Part shown: positions 25,444 through 35,567 of the stretch, one piece after another
Position numbering within the stretch: position 1 is the first letter of the stretch
Layout: every line of letters starts with the position of its first letter
NCBI RefSeq assembly: GCF_009734405.1
Contig: NZ_CP046453.1
Span: 2,728,001 to 2,792,000, forward strand
DNA length: 64,000 nucleotides
Direction: 5' to 3'
From: Corynebacterium comes
GTDB taxonomy: Bacteria; Actinomycetota; Actinomycetes; Mycobacteriales; Mycobacteriaceae
Position numbers and translations under genes: made by a program
Notes under the pieces: generated by a model
The model's database searches: none
What the model saw: only the letters and a program-made list of their open reading frames with translations
What the model was told of the DNA's origin: nothing

Positions 25444-26860
25444 CAATCTTCCGACCGTTCTCGAGGGCATCGTCGAAGGCCGTCGCGGCCATCTTGAGGA
25501 GATCCGTGCCCGCATCGCACACGTGGACCTCTCCACGCTGACGAAGTCGACCCGTTCACTCCATGAGAACCTGCGTGCCGACGGCCGCGGCGGCAACCGT
25601 TTCATCATGGAGTGCAAGTCCGCATCGCCCTCACTCGGCATGATCCGGGAGCACTATGAGCCGGGCGCGATCGCCCACGTCTACTCCCGCTACGCCAGCG
25701 GCATCTCCGTCCTCTGCGAACCGGATCGCTTCGGCGGCGACTATGACCACCTGGCCACCGTCGCGTCCTCGACCCACCTGCCGGTGCTGTGCAAGGACTT
25801 CATCATCGACGAGATCCAGATCCACGCCGCCCGCTACTTCGGCGCCGACGCGATCCTGCTCATGCTCTCCGTGCTTTCCGACGAGGAGTACACCGAGCTT
25901 GCCGACGTCGCCGCCCGCTACGGCCTGGATATCCTCACCGAGGTGATCGACGAGGAGGAGGTGGAGCGCGCTCTACATCTGGGAGCGAAAATCTTCGGAA
26001 TCAATCACCGGAACCTCCACGACCTCTCCATCGACCTGGAACGCTCTGCACGTCTCGCGGCCCTGTTACCCGAGGACGCGGTCGTCGTCTCCGAATCCGG
26101 CATCCGCAACAGCGAGACCGTCCGCCAGCTCGGTGGCCACTCCAACGGCTTCCTCGTCGGCTCGCAGCTGACCTCCCAGCCGGACGTCGACCTGGCCGCG
26201 CGCGAGCTCGTGTACGGCCCGAACAAGGTCTGCGGCCTGACCTCCCCGACAGCCGCCCAAGCCGCAGCTGCGGCAGGCGCGGTCTACGGCGGACTCATCT
26301 TCGACGAGCCCTCGCGGCGCAATGTTTCACGTGAAACCGCCGAGCAGATCATCGCCTCCGAGGGTGGCCTGAAATACGTCGCAGTTTCTCGCCGCACCTC
26401 GGACTACCGCACGCTCTGTCTCGACGGAGTCGTGGCCGTGCAGATCCACGCGCCTTACCAGGGGTCGGTCGACGCCGAACTCGAACTCGTGCGTGCAGTC
26501 CGGGCCGAGGTGCCGGAAGGCGTCGAGATCTGGCGCGCCGTCTCCATGACCTCCGCCGACGGAGAGTGGGCGAAGGCGATCGTCGGCGACGTCGACAAGC
26601 TCGTCCTCGACTCCGGCGAGGGCGGCACCGGCACCACCTTCGACTGGACGTCCATCCCCGCTGAAGTGAAGCAGCACAGCCTGCTCGCCGGAGGGCTCTC
26701 GCCCACAAACCTCAGCGACGCCCTCACCGTCGGATGCCTCGGCCTCGACCTCAACTCCGGCGTGGAGTACCCCGTCGGGGCAGGGGAGTGGGCGGGCAGG
26801 AAGGACGCCGGCGCCCTGCGGCACGCATTCGCCACCATTCGCAGCTTCAGCTACCCATAG
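25433..26860 (+). CDS. trpC: Bifunctional indole-3-glycerol-phosphate synthase / phosphoribosylanthranilate isomerase
   Basis: The 475-aa fusion carries IGPS first ([35 protein letters not shown]) and PRAI second ([40 protein letters not shown]). The classical CGLT and DxNSGVE elements of TrpF are both present. This two-domain trpC(F) order is that of Corynebacterium and enterobacteria. A parS site (26323-26338) is embedded in the sequence encoding the junction between the domains. Confidence 0.97.
   Translation: MAHNNLPTVLEGIVEGRRGHLEEIRARIAHVDLSTLTKSTRSLHENLRADGRGGNRFIMECKSASPSLGMIREHYEPGAIAHVYSRYASGISVLCEPDRFGGDYDHLATVASSTHLPVLCKDFIIDEIQIHAARYFGADAILLMLSVLSDEEYTELADVAARYGLDILTEVIDEEEVERALHLGAKIFGINHRNLHDLSIDLERSARLAALLPEDAVVVSESGIRNSETVRQLGGHSNGFLVGSQLTSQPDVDLAARELVYGPNKVCGLTSPTAAQAAAAAGAVYGGLIFDEPSRRNVSRETAEQIIASEGGLKYVAVSRRTSDYRTLCLDGVVAVQIHAPYQGSVDAELELVRAVRAEVPEGVEIWRAVSMTSADGEWAKAIVGDVDKLVLDSGEGGTGTTFDWTSIPAEVKQHSLLAGGLSPTNLSDALTVGCLGLDLNSGVEYPVGAGEWAGRKDAGALRHAFATIRSFSYP
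26323..26338. other. parS site 1 (ParB binding)
   Basis: TGTTTCACGTGAAACC matches the 16-bp ParB consensus in all but the last base; the 14-bp core palindrome is perfect. It lies within trpC coding sequence without breaking the frame. Confidence 0.93.
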
Positions 26861-26871
26861 GATTGAAAGAC

Positions 26872-28134
<1,263 letters not shown>

Positions 28135-28136
28135 TC

Positions 28137-28979
28137 ATGACCCGCTACCACAAATTATTCTCCGCACTCGCCGAGAAGAACGAGGGCGCATTCGTCCCCT
28201 TCCTCATGCTCGGCGACCCCACGTCAGCCGACGCCCTGGAGATCGTCCGAACCGTCGTCGCCGCGGGTGCCGACGCCCTGGAGCTCGGCGTCCCCTTCTC
28301 CGATCCGGTCGCTGACGGCCCCACGATCCAGAAGTCCCACATCCGCGCCCTCGACGGTGGCGCAACGGTGAATGGCGCACTCGAACAGATCCGCACCATC
28401 CGCGCGGAATTCCCGGATCTGCCGATCGGCATGCTCATCTACGGCAACGTGCCCTTCACCCGCGGCATCGACACCTTCTACCGCGAATTCGCCGAGGCAG
28501 GGGCGGACTCCATCCTGCTTCCCGACGTCCCCGTGCGCGAAGGCGAGCCCTTCGCCGCCGCCGCCCGAGCCGCCGGCATCGACCCCATCTTCATCGCCCC
28601 GGCCCAGGCCGCCGAGAAGACCCTCGCAGGCGTTGCCGCCCACTCCACGGGCTACATCTATGCCGTTTCCCGTCACGGGGTGACCGGCACGGAACGCGAA
28701 TCCGAGACTACGGGCCTCAAGGAGGTCGTCGAGAACGTCAAACGTTTCGGTGGCGCCCCTATCCTTCTGGGCTTCGGCATCTCCACACCGCAGCACGTTG
28801 CCGAGGCGATCGCGGCCGGCGCTGCAGGTGCGATCTCCGGATCCGCCATCACCAAGCTGATCGACAGGTACGTCGAAGGCGTGCACCCGAACCCGGGACG
28901 CATCACCGATATGCCTGCCCTGAAGTCTGAACTGACCGAGTTTGTTTCAGCGATGAAGGCTGCCACACAGCGCGGATAG
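28137..28979 (+). CDS. trpA: Tryptophan synthase alpha chain
   Basis: The 280-aa TIM-barrel subunit releases indole from indole-3-glycerol phosphate. Catalytic Glu and Asp are in LELGVPFSDPVADGP and ILLPDVPVREG; GFGISTPQHVAEA is the phosphate loop. It starts 2 bp after trpB and ends the operon before a rho-independent terminator. Confidence 0.97.
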   Translation: MTRYHKLFSALAEKNEGAFVPFLMLGDPTSADALEIVRTVVAAGADALELGVPFSDPVADGPTIQKSHIRALDGGATVNGALEQIRTIRAEFPDLPIGMLIYGNVPFTRGIDTFYREFAEAGADSILLPDVPVREGEPFAAAARAAGIDPIFIAPAQAAEKTLAGVAAHSTGYIYAVSRHGVTGTERESETTGLKEVVENVKRFGGAPILLGFGISTPQHVAEAIAAGAAGAISGSAITKLIDRYVEGVHPNPGRITDMPALKSELTEFVSAMKAATQRG

Positions 28980-28992
28980 CTTTCCCGGACCC

Positions 28993-29032
28993 GGCACCCG
29001 TCCACCTTGGTGGGCGGGTGCCTTTTCTGTTT
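28993..29032 (+). terminator. Terminator of the trp operon
   Basis: A 14-bp stem (28993-29006 with 29009-29022, one G-U pair) is followed by TTTTCTGTTT. It lies 13 bp after trpA. Confidence 0.9.
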
Positions 29033-29102
29033 ACCCCTTGCACCTTCCGGACACATGTTCTAACGTTGGTATCGAACGTACAGCCTAAGGGGAGGGCGAG
29101 TC

Positions 29103-30386
29103 ATGGGGGCTCCGGAGTCGGTCGTGGACCGGGTACTCAGGGAACTACTTCATCCGACCAACTTCTACTCGGTGTGCTCAACAACGGACCGGGTGGCGAT
29201 TAACGGTGCACGGATTCGCCGCGCCGACCACGAGATGTGGCAGTCAGTTCTTCCCGATGAAATGGCGGATATCGAGCTTGTCCTGGCGTCGCTCCGTAGC
29301 TCCACGGGATACGGCGATCGTTACATCCAGAGCGCTCTGTTCGCCCACCACCGTTTGCGTGAACTACCGAGGCTCAAAGCCCTCCAGGAGCGCCTCTTCC
29401 ATCTCGATCTACCCAGACTGAAGGCCATCGACGCAGTGCTCTGCAAGGTGGACGCAGACGTCACCGAACATCTGCGCATCATCGACGAGGAACTCACCAC
29501 CTACCTCACGCCCACGCGGCCGAATCAGAACCTGCCCACCGCCGGGGCGATCCGCAGGAAGCTCAACGCCATCATCCTGACCCTGGACGACACCATCTCC
29601 GCCAATGACACGCCCGCCCCGGCAGGGGAGGGGTTCTCCGTCGGGATCGACGGCAGCCAGGGGTACGTCGACGTCGTCACGGACTCGGTGTCAGCCCTTG
29701 AGATCGACGAGCGGGTGCGCAAGCATGCAGCAGCCCGGGACATCAGCCTGACGGAAGCCTTCAAGGAGCTCATCCGCGGCGAGGGCAAGACAACGGTGGT
29801 ACTCAACATGTACCGCGCCCACGATGTGGAAGATGCCCCTGGCTGGATTTCCGGAATCGGTTGGATCAGTCCGGAAGCGACCGACCTGCTGGCGGAGAAG
29901 GCCACCGAAATCCAGGACATGGATCACCTCTATGGCAAGGTGGCCAACTCCTATGCCACCCCGGAGGATATCCGGGCGGTGGTCATCGGACTGGACGGCG
30001 GATGCGGTTATCCCGACTGTCACTGCCACGGGTTCCGGGCACAGATGGACCACCGTGTCGACTTCGAGGAGGGTGGCCTCACCACTGCCGCCAACCTGGC
30101 GGCCATTTGCCAGCACCACCACAACATCAAGACGGATGGCCGGGTCCGCTACATCATCGACCCCCACACGCGGGAGAAATTCTGGCTGTTTGAGGACGGC
30201 CATTGGGCCTCCTCCGAACCCAGCGGTCCACTCTCACCCAAGGAACGACACTGGCTGCAGACCGTCAGCCAAAGAAGAGAGAAACGCCGAGATCGAATCC
30301 GTGTCGAATCACAGGCCAAAAGAAGCGCCGAATTCGTACCCCTGATCACCGAGGCTGATCAGGGCGACGATCCACCACCGTTCTGA
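29103..30386 (+). CDS. DUF222/13E12-family protein with C-terminal HNH endonuclease motif
   Basis: The 427-aa product has a helical DUF222 region (about 30-250) and an HNH domain near 310-355: CGYPDCHCHGFRAQMDHRVDFEEGGLTTAANLAAICQHHHNIK, with the zinc Cys pairs and the DH...N...HH catalytic residues intact. GAGAG-rich sequence before the ATG at 29103 acts as ribosome site. Proteins of this type are numerous in actinobacteria (M. tuberculosis 13E12 repeats); some are linked to mobile DNA, but the function is not known. It stands alone, between the trp terminator and the second parS site. Confidence 0.85.
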   Translation: MGAPESVVDRVLRELLHPTNFYSVCSTTDRVAINGARIRRADHEMWQSVLPDEMADIELVLASLRSSTGYGDRYIQSALFAHHRLRELPRLKALQERLFHLDLPRLKAIDAVLCKVDADVTEHLRIIDEELTTYLTPTRPNQNLPTAGAIRRKLNAIILTLDDTISANDTPAPAGEGFSVGIDGSQGYVDVVTDSVSALEIDERVRKHAAARDISLTEAFKELIRGEGKTTVVLNMYRAHDVEDAPGWISGIGWISPEATDLLAEKATEIQDMDHLYGKVANSYATPEDIRAVVIGLDGGCGYPDCHCHGFRAQMDHRVDFEEGGLTTAANLAAICQHHHNIKTDGRVRYIIDPHTREKFWLFEDGHWASSEPSGPLSPKERHWLQTVSQRREKRRDRIRVESQAKRSAEFVPLITEADQGDDPPPF

Positions 30387-30567
30387 CTCTGACAGTGCAT
30401 GCTGGGGGCATGAGAATTGTGCAGCTCTGTGAAGTCGCGGGTGCATCTCCGGGCACCATGAGGCGTGACCACCGCTCAGCCATCGGAAAAGGAGTGTCTG
30501 GCCCCATGGAACACCTCTTAGCGTGGTCCCTGTCGACCCCATTATGTGGCGATCCGAGCGTCATAGA

Positions 30568-30583
30568 TGTTTCACGTGAAACG
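30568..30583. other. parS site 2 (ParB binding)
   Basis: TGTTTCACGTGAAACG, a perfect 14-bp core palindrome with 15 of 16 consensus bases. It is in the 214-bp intergenic stretch upstream of the ABC ATPase gene; nothing else was recognised in that stretch. Confidence 0.95.
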
Positions 30584-30600
30584 ATCGGGGAGTGAAGGCC

Positions 30601-31494
30601 GTGAGCTCTGTCATCGAGGTCCGCGATCTGGTGAAGACCTTCGGAGATTTCAATGCCCTGGACGGCCTGAACCTGACGGTGAAACCTGGCACCATTCATG
30701 GATTCCTCGGACCCAACGGATCCGGCAAATCCACGGCCATCCGCATTCTGCTCGGCGTCCTCCATGCCAGCTCCGGCACCGCGACTGTCTTGGGGAAGGA
30801 CCCGCGGCGCACGCCTTCCATCCTCAAGCGGGTGGGGTACATCCCCGGCGACATCGCCCTGTGGCCCAGCCTCACCGGAAGGGAAGTGTTCCGAACTCTG
30901 GAATCGCTGCGCGGCCCTAAAGTCAACAAGAAGCGGGAGGAGGAACTTATCCAGGCATTCAATCTCGATCCCGACAAGAAGTGCCGGGAGTACTCCACCG
31001 GAAACCGGCGCAAAGTCACCCTTGTCGCGGCACTCTCCATGGGGGCGGAAGTCCTCATTCTAGATGAACCCACTGCGGGCCTGGACCCGCTCATGGAGCG
31101 GGAGTTTGTCGAGCAGGTCAGACAGGAGCGTGACCGCGGAGCTGCCGTCCTACTATCCAGCCACATCTTGAGCGAAGTGGAGAAGCTCTGTGACTATATG
31201 ACCATTATCCGTGACGGCAAAACCGTGGAGAGCGGCAGCCTGCTGGAGTTGAAACATCTCTCTGCCCACGAGATCACTGCAAAGGTTTCACGTGAAACAC
31301 CGGCACTCAGAGCATTCCCCAACGTCTCCTTCCACGACGGTCGCCTCCGCGTCACAACAGCACGCGAGAATGTCCCCGATGTCCTGCGGGCCGTTCTCGA
31401 CGCCGGGGGAGAGGACATTACCTCCACCCCGGCGAGCATCGAGGAGATGTTCCTCGCGCATTACGGAGAGGTCGAAAAGCCGGTGAAGCCATGA
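30601..31494 (+). CDS. ABC transporter ATP-binding protein (exporter type)
   Basis: A 297-aa ATPase: Walker A GPNGSGKST, Q-loop-like VGYIPGD, signature YSTGNRRKVTL (a variant of LSGGQ), Walker B VLILDEPTAGLD and the H-loop His in SSHILSE. The GTG at 30601 follows GGGAG by 9 nt; an in-frame GTG at 30592 would overlap this site. A C-terminal ~70-residue regulatory extension follows. It overlaps the permease gene by 4 bp (ATGA). The pair resembles antibiotic/polyketide exporters. parS site 3 lies inside the gene. Confidence 0.9.
   Translation: MSSVIEVRDLVKTFGDFNALDGLNLTVKPGTIHGFLGPNGSGKSTAIRILLGVLHASSGTATVLGKDPRRTPSILKRVGYIPGDIALWPSLTGREVFRTLESLRGPKVNKKREEELIQAFNLDPDKKCREYSTGNRRKVTLVAALSMGAEVLILDEPTAGLDPLMEREFVEQVRQERDRGAAVLLSSHILSEVEKLCDYMTIIRDGKTVESGSLLELKHLSAHEITAKVSRETPALRAFPNVSFHDGRLRVTTARENVPDVLRAVLDAGGEDITSTPASIEEMFLAHYGEVEKPVKP
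31284..31299. other. parS site 3 (ParB binding)
   Basis: GGTTTCACGTGAAACA, a perfect 14-bp core within the ABC ATPase gene, at codons for VSRET, the same peptide as at the trpC site. Confidence 0.93.
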
Positions 31495-33065
31495 TCCGCC
31501 TCAACCTTCGACTGCGTGCAACGTTTCTCATCATCTGGATGCTGGCACTGTGGACATTCCTCGCCGTTTTTCCGCCTGCATATGAGAGCTACTATCCGAC
31601 ACCCCGGGACCGCGCTTCCTTCCTTGCCGGCATGCAGCAGAACTCCGGGATGACAGCGATGTGGGGACCACTTGAGTCGCCTGCGTCACTGGGCCAGATT
31701 GTCATGTGGGAGGCGGGGTCGATGATGATCATTCTCGGCTCAGTGATGGCGGTCCTGCTGATGGTCGGTTTGCATCGCAAAGAGGAGAGCCACGGGCAGA
31801 TGGAACTTCGACTCTCCACCGGAATCGGCCGAACGACCCCTGCTGCGGCCGCTCTGCTCACGACGTCCTTAGCCTCCTTTGTGGTGGGCATGGGAAGCAC
31901 TTTCGTCCTGTTGCTTTCAGGGCTCTATGTCGATGAGCTACCAGCCGAAGGGGCGGTAACTTCTGGGGCCGTGATCGCCTTGACCATGATCGGCTCCGCT
32001 CTGTTCGCGCAGTTGTGTCTGCTCTGTGTGCGGAACCCGTCCTCAATAACGCGAGTCGGCCTGCTCACCGTTGCGGTCTCATTCATCACCAGAGCCGTCG
32101 CAGACTCACAGAATGCCGGTTGGCTCAACTGGTTGTCGCCGCTGGGATGGAAGACCGTGGTCCGCCCCTACGTCTCGGATGACTGGGGGGCCCTGTCGGT
32201 CCTTGTCGGCATATCAATCGCAGGGGCAGCTGCAGTGCTGATGGCTGAGCGCTACCGCGAGTACGGTCAGCCTCTGGTCAGGGTGCCAGAATTGGGTCGA
32301 GCTGGGGGTCGCCACATCCGTGGCCCCCTTCACCTCTACGTAGTGCTCAACCGGGGAACGGTGATCACCTGGATCCTTGTCATCACGGGGCTCGCAGCGT
32401 TCTTCATCGCACTCACCGGATCATTGAGCGCGTGGATGGAGGCGGAGGCGAATGTCGGCCAGGTGTTTAAGGAGATGTTCGGCACTGGCAACATGAAAAC
32501 AGAGTTCATCGCCTATACAGCGAAGATCTGCGGCATTCTTGTGGCGACGATGGGAATTCAAACGATCGTCACCTACCGATCCGGTGAGCTGGACAGAACT
32601 GTAGATCTCCAACGATCAACCGGCATCCGGCGTTGGGTACCGCTCGGGATGGCAGGACTGGTTGCTTCGGTTGCTACCTTGAGCGGAACCGGGGCGATCC
32701 TCGTGGGTGGCTGGATCGGACTATGGAGTCAGGAATCCACGACTGCAACGGACCATGAAACTCTCATCTTCGCCGCCGGGTCGCAGCTCGCCCCCACGCT
32801 GATGCTCACCGCCATGGCCCTCGCTCTGGTTGGTTGCCTCCCGCACGCCACCCACTTCGCGTGGGCACCTGTTGTTGCCGCTGCGATGCTCACTTTGTTC
32901 GGCCCGGTCCTAGACGCCCCTCGCTGGCTCATCGATATTTCACCTTTTGAGTATGTGGTCACCGCAGAAGACGGGTCGTGGGGAGTGCACGTATGGATGA
33001 GCCTGGCGGCGTTCACGCTCATGGGACTCGGCCTGTGGGGTGCCCGTCAACGGGAAATTCAATGA
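31491..33065 (+). CDS. ABC transporter permease (polyketide-antibiotic exporter-like)
   Basis: A 524-aa protein with two blocks of about six helices (residues 5-245 and 290-520), the layout of the fused ABC-2-type exporters known from Streptomyces and mycobacteria. The loop between blocks (ERYREYGQPLVRVPELGRAGGRHIRG) is cytoplasmic. It is translationally coupled to the ATPase gene. The substrate is unknown; a drug or lipid is typical of the family. The region downstream is about 990 bp of decayed DNA. Confidence 0.85.
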   Translation: MIRLNLRLRATFLIIWMLALWTFLAVFPPAYESYYPTPRDRASFLAGMQQNSGMTAMWGPLESPASLGQIVMWEAGSMMIILGSVMAVLLMVGLHRKEESHGQMELRLSTGIGRTTPAAAALLTTSLASFVVGMGSTFVLLLSGLYVDELPAEGAVTSGAVIALTMIGSALFAQLCLLCVRNPSSITRVGLLTVAVSFITRAVADSQNAGWLNWLSPLGWKTVVRPYVSDDWGALSVLVGISIAGAAAVLMAERYREYGQPLVRVPELGRAGGRHIRGPLHLYVVLNRGTVITWILVITGLAAFFIALTGSLSAWMEAEANVGQVFKEMFGTGNMKTEFIAYTAKICGILVATMGIQTIVTYRSGELDRTVDLQRSTGIRRWVPLGMAGLVASVATLSGTGAILVGGWIGLWSQESTTATDHETLIFAAGSQLAPTLMLTAMALALVGCLPHATHFAWAPVVAAAMLTLFGPVLDAPRWLIDISPFEYVVTAEDGSWGVHVWMSLAAFTLMGLGLWGARQREIQ

Positions 33066-34057
33066 GGGAAATTCCATGTCACAACGGCGCCCATGACAGA
33101 CAAGTTCTAGTTGTACTGACCGGAGACGTTGGTCGAGTTTGTGTGACCCGTTGACGTAGCGAAGAACTCCGTGTGGAATGGGAAGTGCCCTGACCACCCC
33201 AGTCACACTGGAGCATCCATGGCCGACCGGTCGTCGCGACCACCCGCCAGCCCGTTGAAGACACTGAAGAAGGTGGCCAAGCGGATCGTGTCCCTGGGGC
33301 TGCGCAAGCGCCTGGGGCCCTTGCGGCGCTGTACACAGGTGTGGCGCGCGTGCCGTCTCAACCGGCTGTCCCGCGCTACGAACACCACCACCCGGTGACC
33401 TGATACCTGGGGATGTCACCAAGTTCGGCAGTATCCCCGACGGTGCAGGGTGGCGCTTTGTCGGATGCAAACAGGGCGTACAGCACCGGTCCTCGACCAT
33501 GGGCCATTGCTTCGTCCACACCGTCATCGACGGTCGTTCGAGGGTGTGGTTCGCTGACCGTGGGATCACCGCGGCGGTTAAGATGCTCCAAGTTTGCGTC
33601 AGGCGCTTTCAGGAATTCTTCTTAGGCCGGCCCCGCTGTTCCCCGCCCTCTAACGGTCGGAATGCAGCCGAGTGTCGTGTGATTTCTGGTGTGGCTGACG
33701 CTCGGCAGCGATCGGCGGTAGGACACTCTCACGGTCGACGATGCGGTAGCTGGTTCCCTTGTGTGTGGAGATCACCAAGGGGTGCAGGATCGCGGTGAAG
33801 CGAAAGTGCATTGGGGTGGAGTGCGCACTGAGTTCGCCCATCCTTTATCATCACAGTGACGAAACTGGGTGGCACTCGCACCCCATCAGAAACAACCGAA
33901 ATTCCGCCTTCAAAGCAAATTCTATAATTGAGTGCCAAAATGAATCAGATATTCAATCAAAGCATTTTTCAATCATGGCAAAGCATGATATTGGGCTACC
34001 TCAATTGTAGTTTTTTCAACGATTCCATAACCAGTAGTGAGCAGGCATAATGGGATC
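33066..34057 (+). other. About 990 bp without an intact gene
   Basis: The first ~530 bp hold a decayed IS481-type transposase (separate entry). From 33600 to 34057 no gene is recognised; a minus-strand frame at 33650-33841 (63 codons) has no family match I can name. Bases 33850-34020 are clearly AT-richer than the surroundings, in contrast to the GC-rich genome, which fits foreign or degraded DNA. A promoter for the Rieske gene lies at the end (CATAAT 34046-34051). Confidence 0.6.
33217..33595 (+). pseudogene. Decayed IS481-family transposase
   Basis: Frame fragments resemble an IS481 transposase in order: MADRSSRP...KRIVSLGLRKRLGP (N-terminal HTH part), then VWRACRLNRLS, then after a frame change RYEHHHP, a one-base deletion near 33392, GDLI, then DVTKFGSIPDGAGWRFVGCKQG and MGHCFVHTVIDGRSR, and finally VWFADRGIT. 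Internal deletions remove parts of the HTH and most of the catalytic core after the first Asp (VID), so it cannot be active. Inverted ends were not identified. Confidence 0.72.
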
Positions 34058-34450
34058 ATGTCTGAATCTGATTCCTTGAAAGACACCGTCTGCAACCGTC
34101 GCATTTTTCTGCTGGGAACTGCCACCACGTTCGCGGGCGCATTCCTGGCTGCCTGCGGCAGCGAACCGGGTCTGGAGGTTGCCGCCACGGACGTGCCGGT
34201 GGGCAGCGCCGCGATCTTCAACGGATTCATCATCGCACAGCCCAGCGCAGGATCATACGTCGCCTACTCCCAGGAATGCCCGCATCAGCGGAACCCGATC
34301 ACCGAGGTGGAGGGGGACACCGTCCGATGCACCGCACACAACTCGGTGTTCAACATCGCCGATGGTTCCGTGGTTTCCGGAGTCGCCCGTGATTCACTGA
34401 CTCCGGCAACGGTGGAGCAGGAGGGAGAAAAGCTGAGGGTCAGAACCTAG
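34058..34450 (+). CDS. Tat-type Rieske [2Fe-2S] lipoprotein
   Basis: The 130-aa protein has an N-terminal twin-arginine segment (CNRRIFLLGTATTFAGAFLAAC) ending in a lipobox (LAAC), so it is likely exported folded and lipid-anchored. The Rieske ligands are CPHQRNP (Cys-x-His) and CTAHNSVF (Cys-x2-His). It is much smaller than QcrA and lacks the CTHLGC disulfide pair, so it resembles stand-alone actinobacterial Rieske ferredoxins of unknown partner. The ATG at 34058 lies 6 nt after a CATAAT box, so the transcript is probably leaderless. It overlaps the convergent flavin oxidoreductase gene by 11 bp. Confidence 0.85.
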   Translation: MSESDSLKDTVCNRRIFLLGTATTFAGAFLAACGSEPGLEVAATDVPVGSAAIFNGFIIAQPSAGSYVAYSQECPHQRNPITEVEGDTVRCTAHNSVFNIADGSVVSGVARDSLTPATVEQEGEKLRVRT

Positions 34451-35531
34451 CGCGCCAGTAGGAACCCGGGTAGGGGATCTTCTCCCGGTCGATTCCGAGC
34501 TCGTGTGCCGCGCGCAGCGGCCAGGCGGCGTCGCGGAGGGCGGCGCGGCCGATGAGGACGGCGTCGGCAAGCGAGTCGTCCAGGATTTGCTCGGCCTGCT
34601 CCGGATCGGTGATCATGCCGACGGCCGCGGTGGGGATGCCGGCGCGTCGGCGTATCTCAGCCGCGAAGCGGACCTGGTAGCCGGGGCCGACAGGAATCGT
34701 GGCTTTCGCGGCTCCGCCGGTGGTGACGTCGATGAGGTCGGCGCCTTCCTCTCTGAGCAGCCCCGCCAGTGAAATCGTCTGTTCCAGATCCCATGCTCCC
34801 TCGATCCAGTCCGTGGCGGAGAGGCGAACGATCATCGGCATCCCCTCGGGGATCACCTTGCGCACTGCGTCGACGACCTGAAGAATCAGTCGGGTGCGAT
34901 TCTCGAATGAGCCGCCCCATTCGTCGGTGCGGTGGTTGGCCAGGGGAGTGAGGAACTGGTGCAGGAGGTAGCCGTGGGCGCCGTGAATCTCAATGGTGTC
35001 GAATCCTGCCCGCACGGCGCGCTCGGCGGAGGCGGCGAACTGGCCGGGGATCGCCTCGATCTCCGCGGCAGTCATTTCGCGGGGGACCGCGAGGCCGTCG
35101 TTGGCGATCGCGGAGGGGGCGATCGCGACCCAGCCACCGTGGCCGACGGGGATGGTGTCGGTGTCATTGACCGGCTTCTGGCCGGGGCGGGCCGGAACGG
35201 TCGAGGCCTTCCGCCCGGCATGGTTGAGCTGGATGCCGATTTTCGAACCCTGGGAGTGGGCGAAACGGACGATGCGGGCCCAGGCTTCCTCCTGCCGGTC
35301 GTTCCACAGGCCGGTACACAGGGGGGAGATTCGCCCTTCGGGAACCACGCCGGTGGACTCCGCGATGATGAGGCCGAAGCCACCCGCGGCGCGCGCGCCG
35401 TAGTGGACCATGTGCCAGTCCTCGGGGGTGCCGTCTGCGTCGAATGCGTGGTACTGGCACATCGGCGGCAGCCACACGCGGTTGGGGATCTCCAGATCTC
35501 TTAAACGAAGGGAAGTGAAAAGTGACGTCAT
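34440..35531 (-). CDS. NADH:flavin oxidoreductase, Old Yellow Enzyme family (YqjM-like)
   Basis: The 363-aa TIM-barrel FMN enzyme starts at 35531 (MTSLFTSLRLRDLEIPNRVW); a long frame upstream of it lies in the neighbouring gene and is a shadow. Features of the thermophilic-like OYE class: PPMCQYHAFDADGTPEDWH with the FMN-tuning Cys, QLNHAGRK, EIHGAHGYLLHQFLTPLANHRTDEWGGSFENR (catalytic region, His-x2-His type HGAHGY), and GGAAKATIPVGPGYQVRFA. It would reduce activated alkenes with NAD(P)H. It overlaps the Rieske gene at its 3' end and starts 36 bp from the divergent BASS transporter. Confidence 0.92.
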   Translation of the reverse strand: MTSLFTSLRLRDLEIPNRVWLPPMCQYHAFDADGTPEDWHMVHYGARAAGGFGLIIAESTGVVPEGRISPLCTGLWNDRQEEAWARIVRFAHSQGSKIGIQLNHAGRKASTVPARPGQKPVNDTDTIPVGHGGWVAIAPSAIANDGLAVPREMTAAEIEAIPGQFAASAERAVRAGFDTIEIHGAHGYLLHQFLTPLANHRTDEWGGSFENRTRLILQVVDAVRKVIPEGMPMIVRLSATDWIEGAWDLEQTISLAGLLREEGADLIDVTTGGAAKATIPVGPGYQVRFAAEIRRRAGIPTAAVGMITDPEQAEQILDDSLADAVLIGRAALRDAAWPLRAAHELGIDREKIPYPGSYWRARF

Positions 35532-35567
35532 GTGCCCCACTCTAGGTCGGGTCGTACACTTCAAGGC

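Noticed and set aside
30395..30595. 66-codon frame before the ABC ATPase
   Set aside because: No ribosome site, no recognisable family, and it runs through parS site 2; treated as intergenic.
33650..33841. 63-codon minus-strand frame
   Set aside because: No family resemblance, no clear ribosome site, lies in degraded DNA.
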